A stretch of 64,000 bases of DNA, from assembly GCA_902786545.1 (NCBI GenBank), contig CADACU010000002.1, positions 1 through 64,000 on the forward strand, in the 5' to 3' direction. The notes below the pieces were generated by a model. It was not told the DNA's origin. It did not search any database and was given only the letters and a program-made list of their open reading frames with translations. Source of the DNA: an uncultured Anaerovibrio sp. (GTDB lineage Bacteria; Bacillota; Negativicutes; Selenomonadales; Selenomonadaceae). Of this stretch, positions 25,597 through 33,852 are shown piece after piece. Numbering within the stretch: the stretch's first letter is position 1; each line of letters opens with the position of its first letter. A program made the translations under genes and the position numbers.

Positions 25597-26013
25597 ATGG
25601 AAAAGACATTGGTTCTCATTAAGCCGGATGCCATGAAGGCACATCATATTGGTGATATTTTCAAGATTTATGAGGAAAAGGGCCTGCAGGTTTTGGCTGT
25701 AAAGATGCTTCAGATGGATGAAAAGCTGGCGTCCCAGCATTATGTGGAGCATATTGGCCGTCCATATTATGAGGATTTGGTAGGCTTTATGACCTCTGGG
25801 CCAATTATTGCCATGGTACTGGCTGGTGAGGATGCCATTGCCAATGTCCGCAAGATAAACGGTAAAACTAATCCGGCTGATGCTGATGAGGGAACTATCC
25901 GCAAACTGTATGCAGCCAGCGGTAGCCGCAATGCGGTACATGCGTCTGACTCACCGGAGAGTGCGGCACGGGAAATTTCCCTGTATTTCAGCGCGACGGA
26001 GATTTTTGACTGA
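25597..26013 (+). CDS. ndk: Nucleoside-diphosphate kinase
   Basis: Ndk balances NTP pools by phosphate transfer through a histidine. The 138-residue protein has ETLVLIKPDAM-like N-terminus, GRPYYEDLVGFM and the active-site His115 within NAVHASDSPESA. All fit a typical bacterial enzyme. The ribosome-binding site AAAGGAG is at 25580-25586. Confidence 0.95.
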   Translation: MEKTLVLIKPDAMKAHHIGDIFKIYEEKGLQVLAVKMLQMDEKLASQHYVEHIGRPYYEDLVGFMTSGPIIAMVLAGEDAIANVRKINGKTNPADADEGTIRKLYAASGSRNAVHASDSPESAAREISLYFSATEIFD

Positions 26014-26036
26014 TAACAGGATTGAGAGGCTTAGTT

Positions 26037-26534
26037 ATGAGTGTGTACACAAAAACGGGGGATAAAGGCACTACCGGCTTGTACACCGGTCAGCGAGTAC
26101 CGAAAAATTCCCATCGGGTAAAGGCTTATGGTACAGTGGATGAGATTTCATCTGCTTTGGGGATGGCCAGGGCATTTTGCCAAAATGATGAAGTAAAAGA
26201 TATTATTTTTGAGCTTCAAAAAAATAATAACCTGCTTATGGCGGATTTGGCCAGTCTGGATACCGAACCAATGATCAGTGATGACCATGTGGCCCGACTG
26301 GAACATATTATTGATGAGGTGGAAGCCAAGCTGCCGCCTTTGAATTGTTTTATTATTCCTGGGGAAAGCCAGGGAGGTGCCTGCCTTGATATGGCCCGGA
26401 CTGTTACCCGGCGGGCCGAGCGGTGTGTACTGGATTTGGCGGAAAATGAGCTGGTATATGACAGTGATCGGCTGTATTTAAACCGGTTGTCTGATTTGTG
26501 TTTTGTGCTTATGCGCTTAGAAGAAAATCGTTGA
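26037..26534 (+). CDS. PduO-type cob(I)alamin adenosyltransferase
   Basis: The enzyme attaches adenosine to cobalamin to make coenzyme B12. The 165-residue protein has the PduO N-terminal motif YTKTGDKGTTGLYTGQRV, the YGTVDEISSALG helix, and the C-terminal RRAERCVLDL segment near the ATP site. Start ATG 26037 has GAGAGGC ten bases upstream; 26022 is in frame but lacks a better site. No other cobalamin gene is near. A terminator follows. Confidence 0.9.
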   Translation: MSVYTKTGDKGTTGLYTGQRVPKNSHRVKAYGTVDEISSALGMARAFCQNDEVKDIIFELQKNNNLLMADLASLDTEPMISDDHVARLEHIIDEVEAKLPPLNCFIIPGESQGGACLDMARTVTRRAERCVLDLAENELVYDSDRLYLNRLSDLCFVLMRLEENR

Positions 26535-26537
26535 TGT

Positions 26538-26572
26538 AAATGCTGTATCAGGAGACTGGTACAGCATTTTTA
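26538..26572 (+). terminator. Intrinsic terminator after the adenosyltransferase gene
   Basis: AAATGCTGTA pairs with TACAGCATTT around a 12-base loop, followed by TTT. It ends the transcription unit from the carbonic anhydrase through the adenosyltransferase. Confidence 0.8.
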
Positions 26573-26613
26573 TTTATGGAGGATTTGTGATAAAATTAGA
26601 TAAAACTGATTAA

Positions 26614-26861
26614 CCCTGTGCTAACGGGTGCTAAAACTCCCACCTCTTAGGTGGAAGTAAAGCACCCATAAAGCATAGGATTTATTCGACTACATTCAGT
26701 TGGAGTTAAAAGCTCCAACTGAATAAGTCTCATTTTACCCTGTGCTAACGGGTGCTAAGTCTCCCACCTCTTAGGTGGAAGCAAAGCTCCCATAAAGCTC
26801 AGGATTTATTCGACTACATCCAGTTGGAGTTAAAAGCTCCAACTGAATAAGTCTCATTTTA
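26614..26861. repeat. Two tandem 124-bp units with strong hairpins
   Basis: The units 26614-26737 and 26738-26861 are nearly identical. Each contains nested pairings around TCCCACCTCTTAGGTGGAAG (with GGGTGCT..AGCACCC in unit 1) and a second hairpin, CAGTTGGAG..CTCCAACTG. Ending TAAGTCTCATTTTA is shared. The hairpins resemble ends of IS200/IS605-type elements, but there is no transposase gene. The second unit ends two bases before the GAGAGGGG that leads into recJ. Confidence 0.85.
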
Positions 26862-26877
26862 CTGAGAGGGGCCGTCA

Positions 26878-28884
26878 GTGGACGGTGGAACAATGATGAG
26901 TAATTTAAAAAAATGGAAAGTGAAGCAAGACTATGGTGCAAAGACCGATGAATTGGCCAAGGAGCTGGGGGTATCACGCCTGCTGGCCAGGGTGCTGATG
27001 AATCGAGGCATAGACACTAAGGAAAAGGGGGAGCTGTTCCTGCATCCGGAGAAGTTCCGGTACTTTGACCCGTATCTGCTGCCGGATATGGACAAGGCGG
27101 CGGCGCGGATTATCAGGGCGGTTACGGCCAAGGAAAAAATTGTTGTGTACGGGGATTATGATGCGGATGGTATAACAGCTACCTCATTGCTGCTGACTAC
27201 ATTGCAGGAGCTGGGAGCTGATGTGGACTACTATATCCCGGACCGGTTTACCGAGGGGTATGGTCTGAATTTAAGTGCCTTGGAAATGCTGGCCGATAAG
27301 GGGACCGATTTGGTCATCACTGTGGACTGTGGTGTAAAGTCTGTGGATGATATAAAGGCCATGCAAGGCCGAATGGACTTTGTGGTGACAGACCATCATC
27401 TGCCGGGGGATGAGCTGCCGGAAGCAGTGGCTGTAGTAGATGCCCATCGGAGCGATTCCCAATATCCTTGTCCTGAGCTGGCGGGAGTGGGCATTGCCTT
27501 TAAGTTGTGTCAGGTTTTGTGGCAGGGACTGAAAAATGAACCTCTGGGCGATCGGGGGCTTGAACTGGTGGCTTTGGGTACGGTGGCCGATGCGGTACCT
27601 CTGACCGGTGAAAATCGGCGGATTGTCAGTCAGGGTATGAAGGCTATGGAGCATACCAATATAGTTGGGCTGAAGGCCCTCAGTGATGTGGCTGGATGTA
27701 CCGGTAAAACCATTGATACCACCAGTGTGGGGTTTTATCTGGCACCAAGAATAAATGCAGCCGGTCGTTTGAAGAGTGCTACTTTGGGGGTGGAGCTGCT
27801 GACATGTCAGGATGAGGCCAAGGCGGCTATGTTGGCCGCTGAGCTGAATTCTATAAACGACGAACGGCGGAAATTGAAGATGGATATGCAGCTGGAGGCG
27901 GAAGAACAGCTGAAGAAAGTGGATATAGATAATACCAGGGTGCTGGTTGTGGTAGGAGAAAACTGGCATCAGGGGGTTTTGGGATTGGTGGCATCCAGTA
28001 TTGAAACCACCTATTATCGTCCAGCTATCGTAATAGGAGTAAGCGATGGGATGGGCAAGGGCTCCTGTCGTAGTATTCCAGGCTTCAACCTGTATGAGGC
28101 TTTGGAGAACTGTCAGGAGGTTTTGGAACAGTTTGGTGGACACGAGATGGCGGCTGGCCTTACCATCAGACCGGAAAATGTTCCAAAATTTAAAGAACTG
28201 CTGGAAATAGAAGCTAAACGCCAGATGGAACCGGAACAGTTTATTCCGTTTTATGAGCTGGATGCAGAGGTATCTCCGCTGGATATTACTATGGAAATGG
28301 CGGAAGAGTTGGCACTGGTACAGCCATGCGGTATGAAAAATGAATCTCCGTTGTTTGGGTTTCGCAATGCGCGGGGGGCCTACGCAACCTTGAAGGGAAC
28401 TGAAAACAATCACCTGCAGTTTAGTGTGGTGGATGAAAACAGACGAGCAGTCACGGCCATGGCCTTTCACATGGGGGACCAGTTTAAGCGGATAGATTCT
28501 GAGCGGCTGGATTTGGTTTATGAGGCCAAAATCAATGAGTGGAATGATTTGAGACAGCTGCAATGTATTGTGAAAAGCTTGGATACGCCTCTGTCAGATG
28601 AGGTGCCGGTCCAGGTGGAACGGGATTTTTTAAAGGGCCTGTACCTTTTTTTGCGAGAATGCAATGACGCTGATAAAAATGTTTATGATGATGCCGCCTG
28701 GCTGTCCGTCCGTATGCGTTTGGCCGGGAAACCGGCCACTGCTGAAGCAGTGGAGCAGGGGTTGAGGATTTTCAGTGAATTGGGTCTGGTTACCATTGGC
28801 GAAGATGGCCTTTGTTCTTTGGTAGTCGGTACCGGCAAAATGAATTTGGAGGATTCACCGACCTATAGAAAATTGAATAAATAG
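26878..28884 (+). CDS. recJ: Single-stranded-DNA-specific exonuclease RecJ
   Basis: RecJ degrades single-stranded DNA 5'-3' in recombination and repair. The protein (up to 668 residues) has the DHH phosphoesterase motifs DYDADG (near residue 97), VDCGV and TDHHLPG, then a DHHA1 region with the GGHEMAAGLTI motif (around 420), an OB-fold and a winged-helix-like C-terminal region. Three starts are possible: GTG 26878 with AGAGGGG 6 bases upstream, and ATG 26893 or 26896 with GGTGG. The additional C-terminal ~110 residues seem typical of Firmicutes RecJ. Terminator downstream. Confidence 0.93.
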   Translation: MDGGTMMSNLKKWKVKQDYGAKTDELAKELGVSRLLARVLMNRGIDTKEKGELFLHPEKFRYFDPYLLPDMDKAAARIIRAVTAKEKIVVYGDYDADGITATSLLLTTLQELGADVDYYIPDRFTEGYGLNLSALEMLADKGTDLVITVDCGVKSVDDIKAMQGRMDFVVTDHHLPGDELPEAVAVVDAHRSDSQYPCPELAGVGIAFKLCQVLWQGLKNEPLGDRGLELVALGTVADAVPLTGENRRIVSQGMKAMEHTNIVGLKALSDVAGCTGKTIDTTSVGFYLAPRINAAGRLKSATLGVELLTCQDEAKAAMLAAELNSINDERRKLKMDMQLEAEEQLKKVDIDNTRVLVVVGENWHQGVLGLVASSIETTYYRPAIVIGVSDGMGKGSCRSIPGFNLYEALENCQEVLEQFGGHEMAAGLTIRPENVPKFKELLEIEAKRQMEPEQFIPFYELDAEVSPLDITMEMAEELALVQPCGMKNESPLFGFRNARGAYATLKGTENNHLQFSVVDENRRAVTAMAFHMGDQFKRIDSERLDLVYEAKINEWNDLRQLQCIVKSLDTPLSDEVPVQVERDFLKGLYLFLRECNDADKNVYDDAAWLSVRMRLAGKPATAEAVEQGLRIFSELGLVTIGEDGLCSLVVGTGKMNLEDSPTYRKLNK

Positions 28885-28891
28885 AAAAAAG

Positions 28892-28923
28892 ATTGCCGGG
28901 CAAATGGCCCGGCAATATTTTTT
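28892..28923. terminator. Bidirectional intrinsic terminator
   Basis: ATTGCCGGGC pairs with GCCCGGCAAT around AAATG, with a T-run to the right and an A-run to the left. It ends recJ and also the convergent minus-strand gene. Confidence 0.9.
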
Positions 28924-29182
28924 AATAAATATGATATGTTTTCCATGGTATACGCTCCAAGGGAACGGTTTTTAAAAATTCTACAATGTCCTTTCGCCCG
29001 TAATAGTGAGGGGTGCCATTTTTGTCCTGGGAAAGAAGAATAATCGGCATATTGGGAAAGAAGGGGGCAATGGCCTGACGAAATCTGGTCATACGGACTG
29101 TGTATTGGGTGACAGTCTGTTTCACCGATATGATGGCGAAGGTTACGCCTTGCTCAATGATAACAGCGCCATGAACTACCAT
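28922..29182 (-). CDS. Small protein of unknown function (86 residues)
   Basis: I recognise no family. The frame is complete, 86 residues, with an excellent AAAGGAGGTTATT ribosome-binding site just before ATG 29182 (on the minus strand), and it shares a terminator with recJ. The N-terminal half is hydrophobic with a beta-rich VVHGAVIIEQGVTFAIISVK stretch; the C-terminal half is polar and has YYGRKDIVEFLKTVP and a tyrosine-histidine-rich end. No signal peptide or transmembrane helix is evident. The gene appears monocistronic and convergent with recJ. Confidence 0.75.
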   Translation of the reverse strand: MVVHGAVIIEQGVTFAIISVKQTVTQYTVRMTRFRQAIAPFFPNMPIILLSQDKNGTPHYYGRKDIVEFLKTVPLERIPWKTYHIY

Positions 29183-29282
29183 AATAACCTCCTTTGTAAT
29201 CGCTTTTTTTATGATAGGAATACTGTATCAAAAAGGAAAAATAAAATCAACCATTAAAAACGAAAATTTGTTTGCATTTTTA

Positions 29283-29311
29283 TTGACAGAACATAAATTC
29301 TATGTTAGTAT
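29283..29311 (+). promoter_or_regulatory. Predicted promoter for the LysM gene
   Basis: TTGACA (29283-29288), 17 bp and TAGTAT (29306-29311). The -35 is perfect and the -10 is weaker. It lies about 55 bases before the start codon. Confidence 0.6.
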
Positions 29312-29365
29312 AAACAAAACAAAGGTTTGAAGAACTTATTTTCTTTTTAAGGGGGACTTGTTATT

Positions 29366-29659
29366 ATGAAGAATATTATTATTGCTATTATTATCGGCTT
29401 GGCAGTTGTTTCACCATTAAATCTTAACAATTCCTACCTGAGATGTTCGGATTTTGATACTGTAGTAGTAAAATATGGCGAAGATGTAGAAACTATAGCC
29501 AGCCGCTATACGGAAAATCCGGAGCAGGCCAAGGAACTGGTGGAGGCCATTATTGAAATAAATGATATTAAAAGCGAGCGGGATATGAAGGCAGGCAAAC
29601 GGCTGCAGGTGCCGGTACAGGCGAAGGATAGCAATAAAATACAGGTGGCCAGCCGCTAA
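29366..29659 (+). CDS. Small secreted LysM-domain protein
   Basis: The 97-residue protein has a hydrophobic N-terminal segment (about residues 3-18) that could be a signal peptide or anchor, followed by a single LysM-like domain from about 32 to 82 (VVKYGEDVETIASRYT.. KAGKRLQVP). LysM binds peptidoglycan glycan strands, so cell-wall attachment is likely. It resembles the short YneA-type proteins that lie near lexA in Bacilli, but no lexA is here. The ribosome-binding site AAGGGGGAC is clear. Confidence 0.75.
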   Translation: MKNIIIAIIIGLAVVSPLNLNNSYLRCSDFDTVVVKYGEDVETIASRYTENPEQAKELVEAIIEINDIKSERDMKAGKRLQVPVQAKDSNKIQVASR

Positions 29660-29667
29660 ACTTTTCC

Positions 29668-29697
29668 TTGACAGGAAGTGCATAATATTAGTACAAT
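29668..29697 (+). promoter_or_regulatory. Promoter of the thrS T-box leader
   Basis: TTGACA (29668-29673), 18-bp spacer and TACAAT (29692-29697). Confidence 0.75.
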
Positions 29698-29703
29698 ATG
29701 GGA

Positions 29704-29957
29704 GCAATTTGATATTGTACAGGTTATGAAGAAGACATGACAGAGAAGTTCGCTATTATAGAGAGGGGCAGTTGCTGAAAAGCCCTATAGTTGAGTCTGC
29801 TGCCACCACTTTGGAGCTGTGGCATGAATACAAATGTCACCGGATTGAGTCCGTTAACATCGTTTGAGTTGGCTGCATATTGATTGCAAGTGCGGCAAAC
29901 AGGGTGGAACCGCGAAGTATATACCTCGTCCCTATGTGGGATAGAGGTATTTTTTGT
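29704..29957 (+). promoter_or_regulatory. Threonine T-box riboswitch
   Basis: T-box leaders bind uncharged tRNA and switch off a terminator. The distal stem-loop features AGAGAGGGGC..TTGCTGAAAAGCCC are at 29760-29784, the likely threonine specifier ACC at 29805-29807, and the T-box bulge AGGGTGGAACCGCG at 29901-29914. A terminator hairpin (ATACCTC..GAGGTAT, then TTTTTTG) ends near 29956. The downstream gene is thrS, which agrees with a threonine codon. Confidence 0.92.
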
Positions 29958-29987
29958 TTTGTATTATGTGTTAGGGAGGCCTAAATT

Positions 29988-31907
29988 ATGATTAAATTGA
30001 CTATGCCTGATGGGGCAATTCGTGAGGTTGAGGCTGGAATCAGTGCCCTTGACCTGGTTAAATCCATTAGCAACAGTTTGGCAAAAAAGGTATTGGCCAT
30101 CAGCATTGATGGGGAAACCAAGGATATTACCACTATTCTGGATAAGGATGCCAGCATTAAGTTTTTGACCTTTGAGGACGAAGAAGGCCGTTGGGCCCTG
30201 CGTCATACCGGGTCCCATATTCTGGCTCAGGCCATCAAACGCCTGTATAAGTCGGAAAATGTTCAGTTGGCCATTGGACCGGCTATTGAAAACGGCTTTT
30301 ACTATGATATCGATATGGAAAAGCGCCTTACTGATGAGGATTTGAAGGACATCGAAAAAGAGATGAACAAGATTGTCAAGGAGAATCTGAAGCTGGAGCG
30401 CAAGGAAGTAAGCCGGCAGGAGGCCCTGGATATGTTCAAGGCAGCCGGGGAGAGCTACAAGGTAGAGCTTATCAATGATTTGCCGGAGGATGCTACTATT
30501 TCCCTGTATACTCAGGGGGAATTCACTGATTTGTGTGCCGGTCCTCATGTGATTTCCACCGGCAAGGTAAAGGCCATCAAGCTGCAGAGTGTAGCTGGTG
30601 CTTACTGGCGTGGCAATGTGGAAAACAAGATGCTGCAGCGGGTATATGGCACGGCTTTTGAGAAGAAGGATGAGCTGGATGCATATCTGCATATGCTGGA
30701 AGAGGCAGCCAAGCGTGACCATCGTAAGCTGGGCAAGGAATTGGATTTGTTCAGTATTCATGAGGAGGGTCCCGGCTTCCCGTTCTTCCATCCAAATGGT
30801 ATGGTTATTCGCAATGAGCTGATTAACTACTGGCGGGAAGTACATCGCCGGTATGGTTATCAGGAAATAAAAACGCCAATGATTTTGAACCGCCAGCTGT
30901 GGGAGCGGTCTGGTCACTGGGCTCATTATAAAGAGAATATGTACTTCACCGAGATTGATGGTGAGGATTATGCTGTAAAGCCAATGAACTGCCCAGGTGG
31001 CATGATTGTTTACAAGACCCAGCAGCACAGCTATCGTGATTTGCCACTGAGAGCCGGTGAACTGGGGCTGGTACATCGTCATGAGCTGTCCGGTGCCCTT
31101 CATGGTTTGTTCCGGGTGCGTAACTTCACTCAGGATGATGCTCATATCTTTATGACTCCTGAGCAGATCGAAGGGGAAATTCAGAAGGTTATTGACCTCT
31201 TTGATGAGGTATACAGTACCTTTGGCCTGACTTATCATGCTGAGCTGTCCACCCGTCCGGAGGACTCCATGGGTTCAGATGAAATGTGGGAGCTGGCTAC
31301 CAATGGCCTAAAGAACGCCCTTGATCACCGCGGGCTGGACTATATTGTCAACGAGGGTGATGGTGCGTTCTATGGTCCAAAAATCGACTTCCATCTGAAG
31401 GATTCCATTGGTCGGACCTGGCAGTGTGGAACCATTCAGCTGGATATGCAGCTGCCGGAGAAGTTTGATTTGACCTATGTGGGAGAAGATGGCCAGAAGC
31501 ATCGTCCGGTTATGATTCACCGGGTAGTATACGGTTCTATCGAGCGGTTTATCGGTATTCTTATTGAGAATTATGCCGGAGCATTCCCAACCTGGTTGGC
31601 GCCAGTGCAGGTCAAGATTTTGCCGATTACGGACAGTCATATGGATTATGCCTTTGAGCTGAAGAAGAAGATGTTTGATTTGGGCTATCGGGTAGAGGTA
31701 GATGACCGGAATGAGAAGGTTGGCTACAAGATGCGCGAGGGTCAGGTGAAGAAAATTCCTTATCTGCTGGTTGTTGGTGATCAGGAGGTGGCTGATGGTA
31801 CGGTTAATGTTCGTTGCCATGGCCAGAAGGAAACCCGTACTATGTCGGTGGATGAGTTCATCGCTATGCTTCAGGAGAAGATTGAGAGCAAATCAGCTGA
31901 ATATTGA
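29988..31907 (+). CDS. thrS: Threonyl-tRNA synthetase
   Basis: ThrS charges tRNA-Thr. The 639-residue protein has an N-terminal TGS domain (residues 1-60), the editing domain with H73 and H77 (HTGSH), the catalytic core with motif 2 FRVRNFTQDDAHIF and motif 3 region near ERFIGILIENYAGAFPTWL, and the C-terminal anticodon-binding domain. Length and order are standard. Expression is under the T-box directly upstream. Confidence 0.97.
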   Translation: MIKLTMPDGAIREVEAGISALDLVKSISNSLAKKVLAISIDGETKDITTILDKDASIKFLTFEDEEGRWALRHTGSHILAQAIKRLYKSENVQLAIGPAIENGFYYDIDMEKRLTDEDLKDIEKEMNKIVKENLKLERKEVSRQEALDMFKAAGESYKVELINDLPEDATISLYTQGEFTDLCAGPHVISTGKVKAIKLQSVAGAYWRGNVENKMLQRVYGTAFEKKDELDAYLHMLEEAAKRDHRKLGKELDLFSIHEEGPGFPFFHPNGMVIRNELINYWREVHRRYGYQEIKTPMILNRQLWERSGHWAHYKENMYFTEIDGEDYAVKPMNCPGGMIVYKTQQHSYRDLPLRAGELGLVHRHELSGALHGLFRVRNFTQDDAHIFMTPEQIEGEIQKVIDLFDEVYSTFGLTYHAELSTRPEDSMGSDEMWELATNGLKNALDHRGLDYIVNEGDGAFYGPKIDFHLKDSIGRTWQCGTIQLDMQLPEKFDLTYVGEDGQKHRPVMIHRVVYGSIERFIGILIENYAGAFPTWLAPVQVKILPITDSHMDYAFELKKKMFDLGYRVEVDDRNEKVGYKMREGQVKKIPYLLVVGDQEVADGTVNVRCHGQKETRTMSVDEFIAMLQEKIESKSAEY

Positions 31908-31924
31908 TTTTTTAAAATAAATTG

Positions 31925-31953
31925 TTGACAGGTGGCTTTGGGTGTGGTAATAT
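31925..31953 (+). promoter_or_regulatory. Promoter of the infC-rpmI-rplT operon
   Basis: TTGACA (31925-31930), 17 bp and TAATAT (31948-31953). Confidence 0.75.
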
Positions 31954-31959
31954 ACCTTT

Positions 31960-32066
31960 TGTGAATAAAGCAGAAGCCACCGCTTCTCACCTGCTGATTA
32001 GGTCAGATGGGTTTGATACAGTTATTTTTGTAAAGGGTGGCATTGTGTCGCCCTTTATTTTTGTTA
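31960..32066 (+). promoter_or_regulatory. infC leader (L20-leader type) with attenuator
   Basis: The leader of infC contains GCAGAAGCCACCGCTTCTCACC, followed by a terminator hairpin (AAAGGGTGGC/GTCGCCCTTT, 32032-32056, then TTTTTG). In Firmicutes the infC-rpmI-rplT leader binds excess ribosomal protein L20 and terminates transcription early. This is an inference from position and the GCTTCTCACC motif; a covariance-model search would confirm it. Confidence 0.75.
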
Positions 32067-32094
32067 TCAAAATAAAGCGCAGGAGGTGTTTTTT

Positions 32095-32634
32095 ATTAGT
32101 AAGGAAACTGAGAGAATCAACGAAGAAATCCGGGTTCGTGGCGGAGAAATCCGCGTGACTGATGCTGAAGGCCAGTCATTGGGTGTAATGCAGGTTAAAG
32201 ACGCTCTGGAAATGGCTATGGAGCAGCATCTTGATTTAGTCGAGATTGCACCAAAGGCCAAACCACCTGTGTGCCGTATCATGGATTACGGTAAGTATAG
32301 ATATGAAAAGCAGAAGCGGGAAAAAGAAGCCCGCAAGAAGCAGAAGGTTATTTCCATCAAGGAAGTAAAGCTTCGTCCAAACATTGAACAGCATGATTTT
32401 GATGTCAAGCTGAAGAATGCAACGCGCTTCTTGGCTGATGGTGACAAGGTCAAGGTTACTATTATGTTCCGTGGTCGTGAAATGTCCCATCCGGAGATTG
32501 GTAAGGAAATCCTTGCCAAATTTGCTGATGCGCTGAAGGATTCAGTAACCGTTGAACGGGATGCTAAGCTTGAAGGTAGAAATATGATTATGATTTTAGC
32601 CCCTAAGGCTCAAACTAAAGGAGGAAAACAGTAA
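32095..32634 (+). CDS. infC: Translation initiation factor IF-3, ATT start
   Basis: IF-3 binds the 30S subunit and checks start codons. The 179-residue protein matches the family from [12 protein letters not shown] to the C-terminal LAPK. The only start consistent with the ribosome-binding site AGGAGG (32081-32086) is ATT at 32095, eight bases downstream. No ATG, GTG or TTG lies at a workable distance; the in-frame GTG at 32086 overlaps the Shine-Dalgarno itself. E. coli infC also starts at AUU and uses it for autoregulation. It overlaps rpmI by one base. Confidence 0.93.
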   Translation: MSKETERINEEIRVRGGEIRVTDAEGQSLGVMQVKDALEMAMEQHLDLVEIAPKAKPPVCRIMDYGKYRYEKQKREKEARKKQKVISIKEVKLRPNIEQHDFDVKLKNATRFLADGDKVKVTIMFRGREMSHPEIGKEILAKFADALKDSVTVERDAKLEGRNMIMILAPKAQTKGGKQ

Positions 32635-32831
32635 TGCAGAAAATGAAAACTCGTAGAGCAGCTGCAAAGCGCTTTACTGTAACTGGTAGTGGCAAGATTA
32701 AGAGAAATAAGGCTTATAAGAGCCATATCCTGGAGAAGAAGTCTCCAAAGCGTAAGCGTAATCTCCGTAAGGCAACCATGATGCTGGCTGCTGACAAGAA
32801 GCGCGCTATCAAGTGCTTACCATATGCTTAA
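32634..32831 (+). CDS. rpmI: 50S ribosomal protein L35
   Basis: The 65-residue, very basic protein has the L35 pattern [21 protein letters not shown] and [16 protein letters not shown]. The start ATG 32634 overlaps the last base of the infC stop; an ATG three codons later is the alternative that gives the usual [11 protein letters not shown]-terminus. AAAGGAGG precedes it. Confidence 0.95.
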   Translation: MQKMKTRRAAAKRFTVTGSGKIKRNKAYKSHILEKKSPKRKRNLRKATMMLAADKKRAIKCLPYA

Positions 32832-32867
32832 TTGAGAATTTATAATAGATTTTAGGAGGAAAATAAC

Positions 32868-33221
32868 ATGCCAAGAGTTAAAAGCGGCGTGACAGCACAT
32901 AAGCGTCATAATAAAATTTTGAAGTTAGCAAAAGGCTATAAGGGTTCCAAGAGCAAGCAGTTTAAGAAGGCAAATGAGACTGTTATGAAGGCTCTCTACT
33001 ATGCTCGTCGTGACCGTCGTGCGAAGAAGGGCGTTTTCCGTCGTTTGTGGATTGCCCGTATCAATGCAGCAGCACGGGTTAATGGTATTTCCTATAGCCG
33101 TCTGATTGCCGGTCTTACCAAGGCTGGTGTTGAGGTAAACCGCAAGATGCTGGCTGATCTGGCTGTAAACGATGCAAATGCATTTGCAAAGATGGTTGAG
33201 GTTGCCAAGGAGAACCTGTAA
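32868..33221 (+). CDS. rplT: 50S ribosomal protein L20
   Basis: The 117-residue protein has the canonical [27 protein letters not shown]-terminus (first 20 shown: [20 protein letters not shown]) and [21 protein letters not shown] core. It is both a 50S assembly protein and the probable repressor of this operon's leader. AGGAGG at 32853-32858 precedes the start. Confidence 0.97.
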   Translation: MPRVKSGVTAHKRHNKILKLAKGYKGSKSKQFKKANETVMKALYYARRDRRAKKGVFRRLWIARINAAARVNGISYSRLIAGLTKAGVEVNRKMLADLAVNDANAFAKMVEVAKENL

Positions 33222-33233
33222 TATCAGATTTTT

Positions 33234-33278
33234 AAAGGATGTTGTGAAGCGATTTCGTTTCACGGCATCCTTTTTTTG
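33234..33278 (+). terminator. Intrinsic terminator after rplT
   Basis: AAAGGATGTTGTGAA pairs with TTTCACGGCATCCTTT (one wobble region) around a GCGATTTCG loop, followed by TTTTTTTG. Ends the infC operon. Confidence 0.9.
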
Positions 33279-33282
33279 TTTA

Positions 33283-33337
33283 CGGCAGAGTGTTGGACAG
33301 ATGGTGGAAGAGGTGATAGTATTGCAGCCTGAGTCTT
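33283..33337 (+). pseudogene. Degenerate copy of the ribD 5' end
   Basis: About 55 bp from CGGCAGAGTGTTGGACAGAT onward repeat, with roughly 48 of 56 matches, the segment at 33813-33868 that leads into ribD (CGGCAGAGTGTTGGATAGAT). Both include the ribosome-binding site and a TTG start. The first copy reads LQPESYTR and then stops at TGA. Both lie directly after a terminator T-run. It looks like a remnant of a duplicated upstream end of ribD. Confidence 0.65.
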
Positions 33338-33470
33338 ATACAAGATGAATCAATGCGATATAACTGGGATAAATATATTTATTCTGCAACTATGAAACGG
33401 CAGTAAAAGAAAACTTATAACGAGGTGAAGATGTCCCCCTCCTCTTTAGGTGGGGGTGAAAACAAACTTC

Positions 33471-33560
33471 AACAGGTGGTGAGCATATCTCCCACCTCGT
33501 TGAAACGCTAATTGGAAGATTTTTCTTCTAAAGAAGAAAAATTTGAACAATGGCGTTATA
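33471..33560 (+). repeat. Single unit of the hairpin-GAAACGC-hairpin repeat family
   Basis: First hairpin AGGTGG/CCACCT, then TTGAAACGC, second hairpin TTTTTCTTC/GAAGAAAAA, then TTTGAACAATGGCGTTATA. The stems differ in sequence from the other copies but pair perfectly, and the single-stranded strings are conserved. A different hairpin, CCCCCTCC..GGTGGGGG, precedes it at about 33434-33456. It lies between rplT and the FMN riboswitch. Confidence 0.85.
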
Positions 33561-33583
33561 AACACTGATGGTATACCTATAGG

Positions 33584-33612
33584 TTGCGGGAATGTCGTCT
33601 ATATGGTAAAAT
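33584..33612 (+). promoter_or_regulatory. Predicted promoter of the riboflavin operon
   Basis: TTGCGG (33584-33589), 17 bp and TAAAAT (33607-33612), about 20 bases ahead of the FMN aptamer. TATAAA at 33557-33562 in the repeat unit is an alternative but has no good -35. Confidence 0.55.
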
Positions 33613-33633
33613 ACTCGGTGGAAATACAGATAC

Positions 33634-33752
33634 AGTCTTTGGGGCAGGGTGCAATTCCTTACCGGCGGTATAGCCCGCGAGCCTTACGGGGCATGACCTG
33701 GTGCGACTCCAGGGCCGACAGTATAGTCTGGATGAGAAAAGACTTGTGTGTA
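33634..33752 (+). promoter_or_regulatory. FMN riboswitch (RFN element)
   Basis: The RFN consensus is easily read: TCTTTGGGGCAGGGTGCAAT, TACCGGCGGT, GCCCGCGAGCC, GACTCCAGGGCCGACAGT and TAGTCTGGATGAGAAAAGA. FMN binding favours the terminator hairpin downstream. It controls ribD-ribE-ribBA-ribH. Confidence 0.97.
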
Positions 33753-33773
33753 CAGTTATTTTGTGTGCATTTT

Positions 33774-33807
33774 GGGCTGTTGAGGAGTTTCTTCAACGCC
33801 CTTTTTT
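33774..33807 (+). terminator. FMN-riboswitch terminator
   Basis: GGGCTGTTGA pairs with TCAACGCCC (bulged T) ahead of TTTTTT at 33802-33807. It is the expression platform of the riboswitch, ending 45 bases before the ribD start. Confidence 0.9.
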
Positions 33808-33852
33808 ATTTCCGGCAGAGTGTTGGATAGATGTTGGGAAGAAGTGATATTA

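Noticed and set aside
27271..28563. Long minus-strand frame opposite recJ
   Set aside because: Shadow frame; recJ motifs are clear on the plus strand.
29964..31238. Long minus-strand frame opposite thrS
   Set aside because: Shadow of thrS and of its T-box leader.
33543..33830. Frame of 95 codons across the FMN riboswitch
   Set aside because: It lies over the aptamer and terminator, which explain the sequence.
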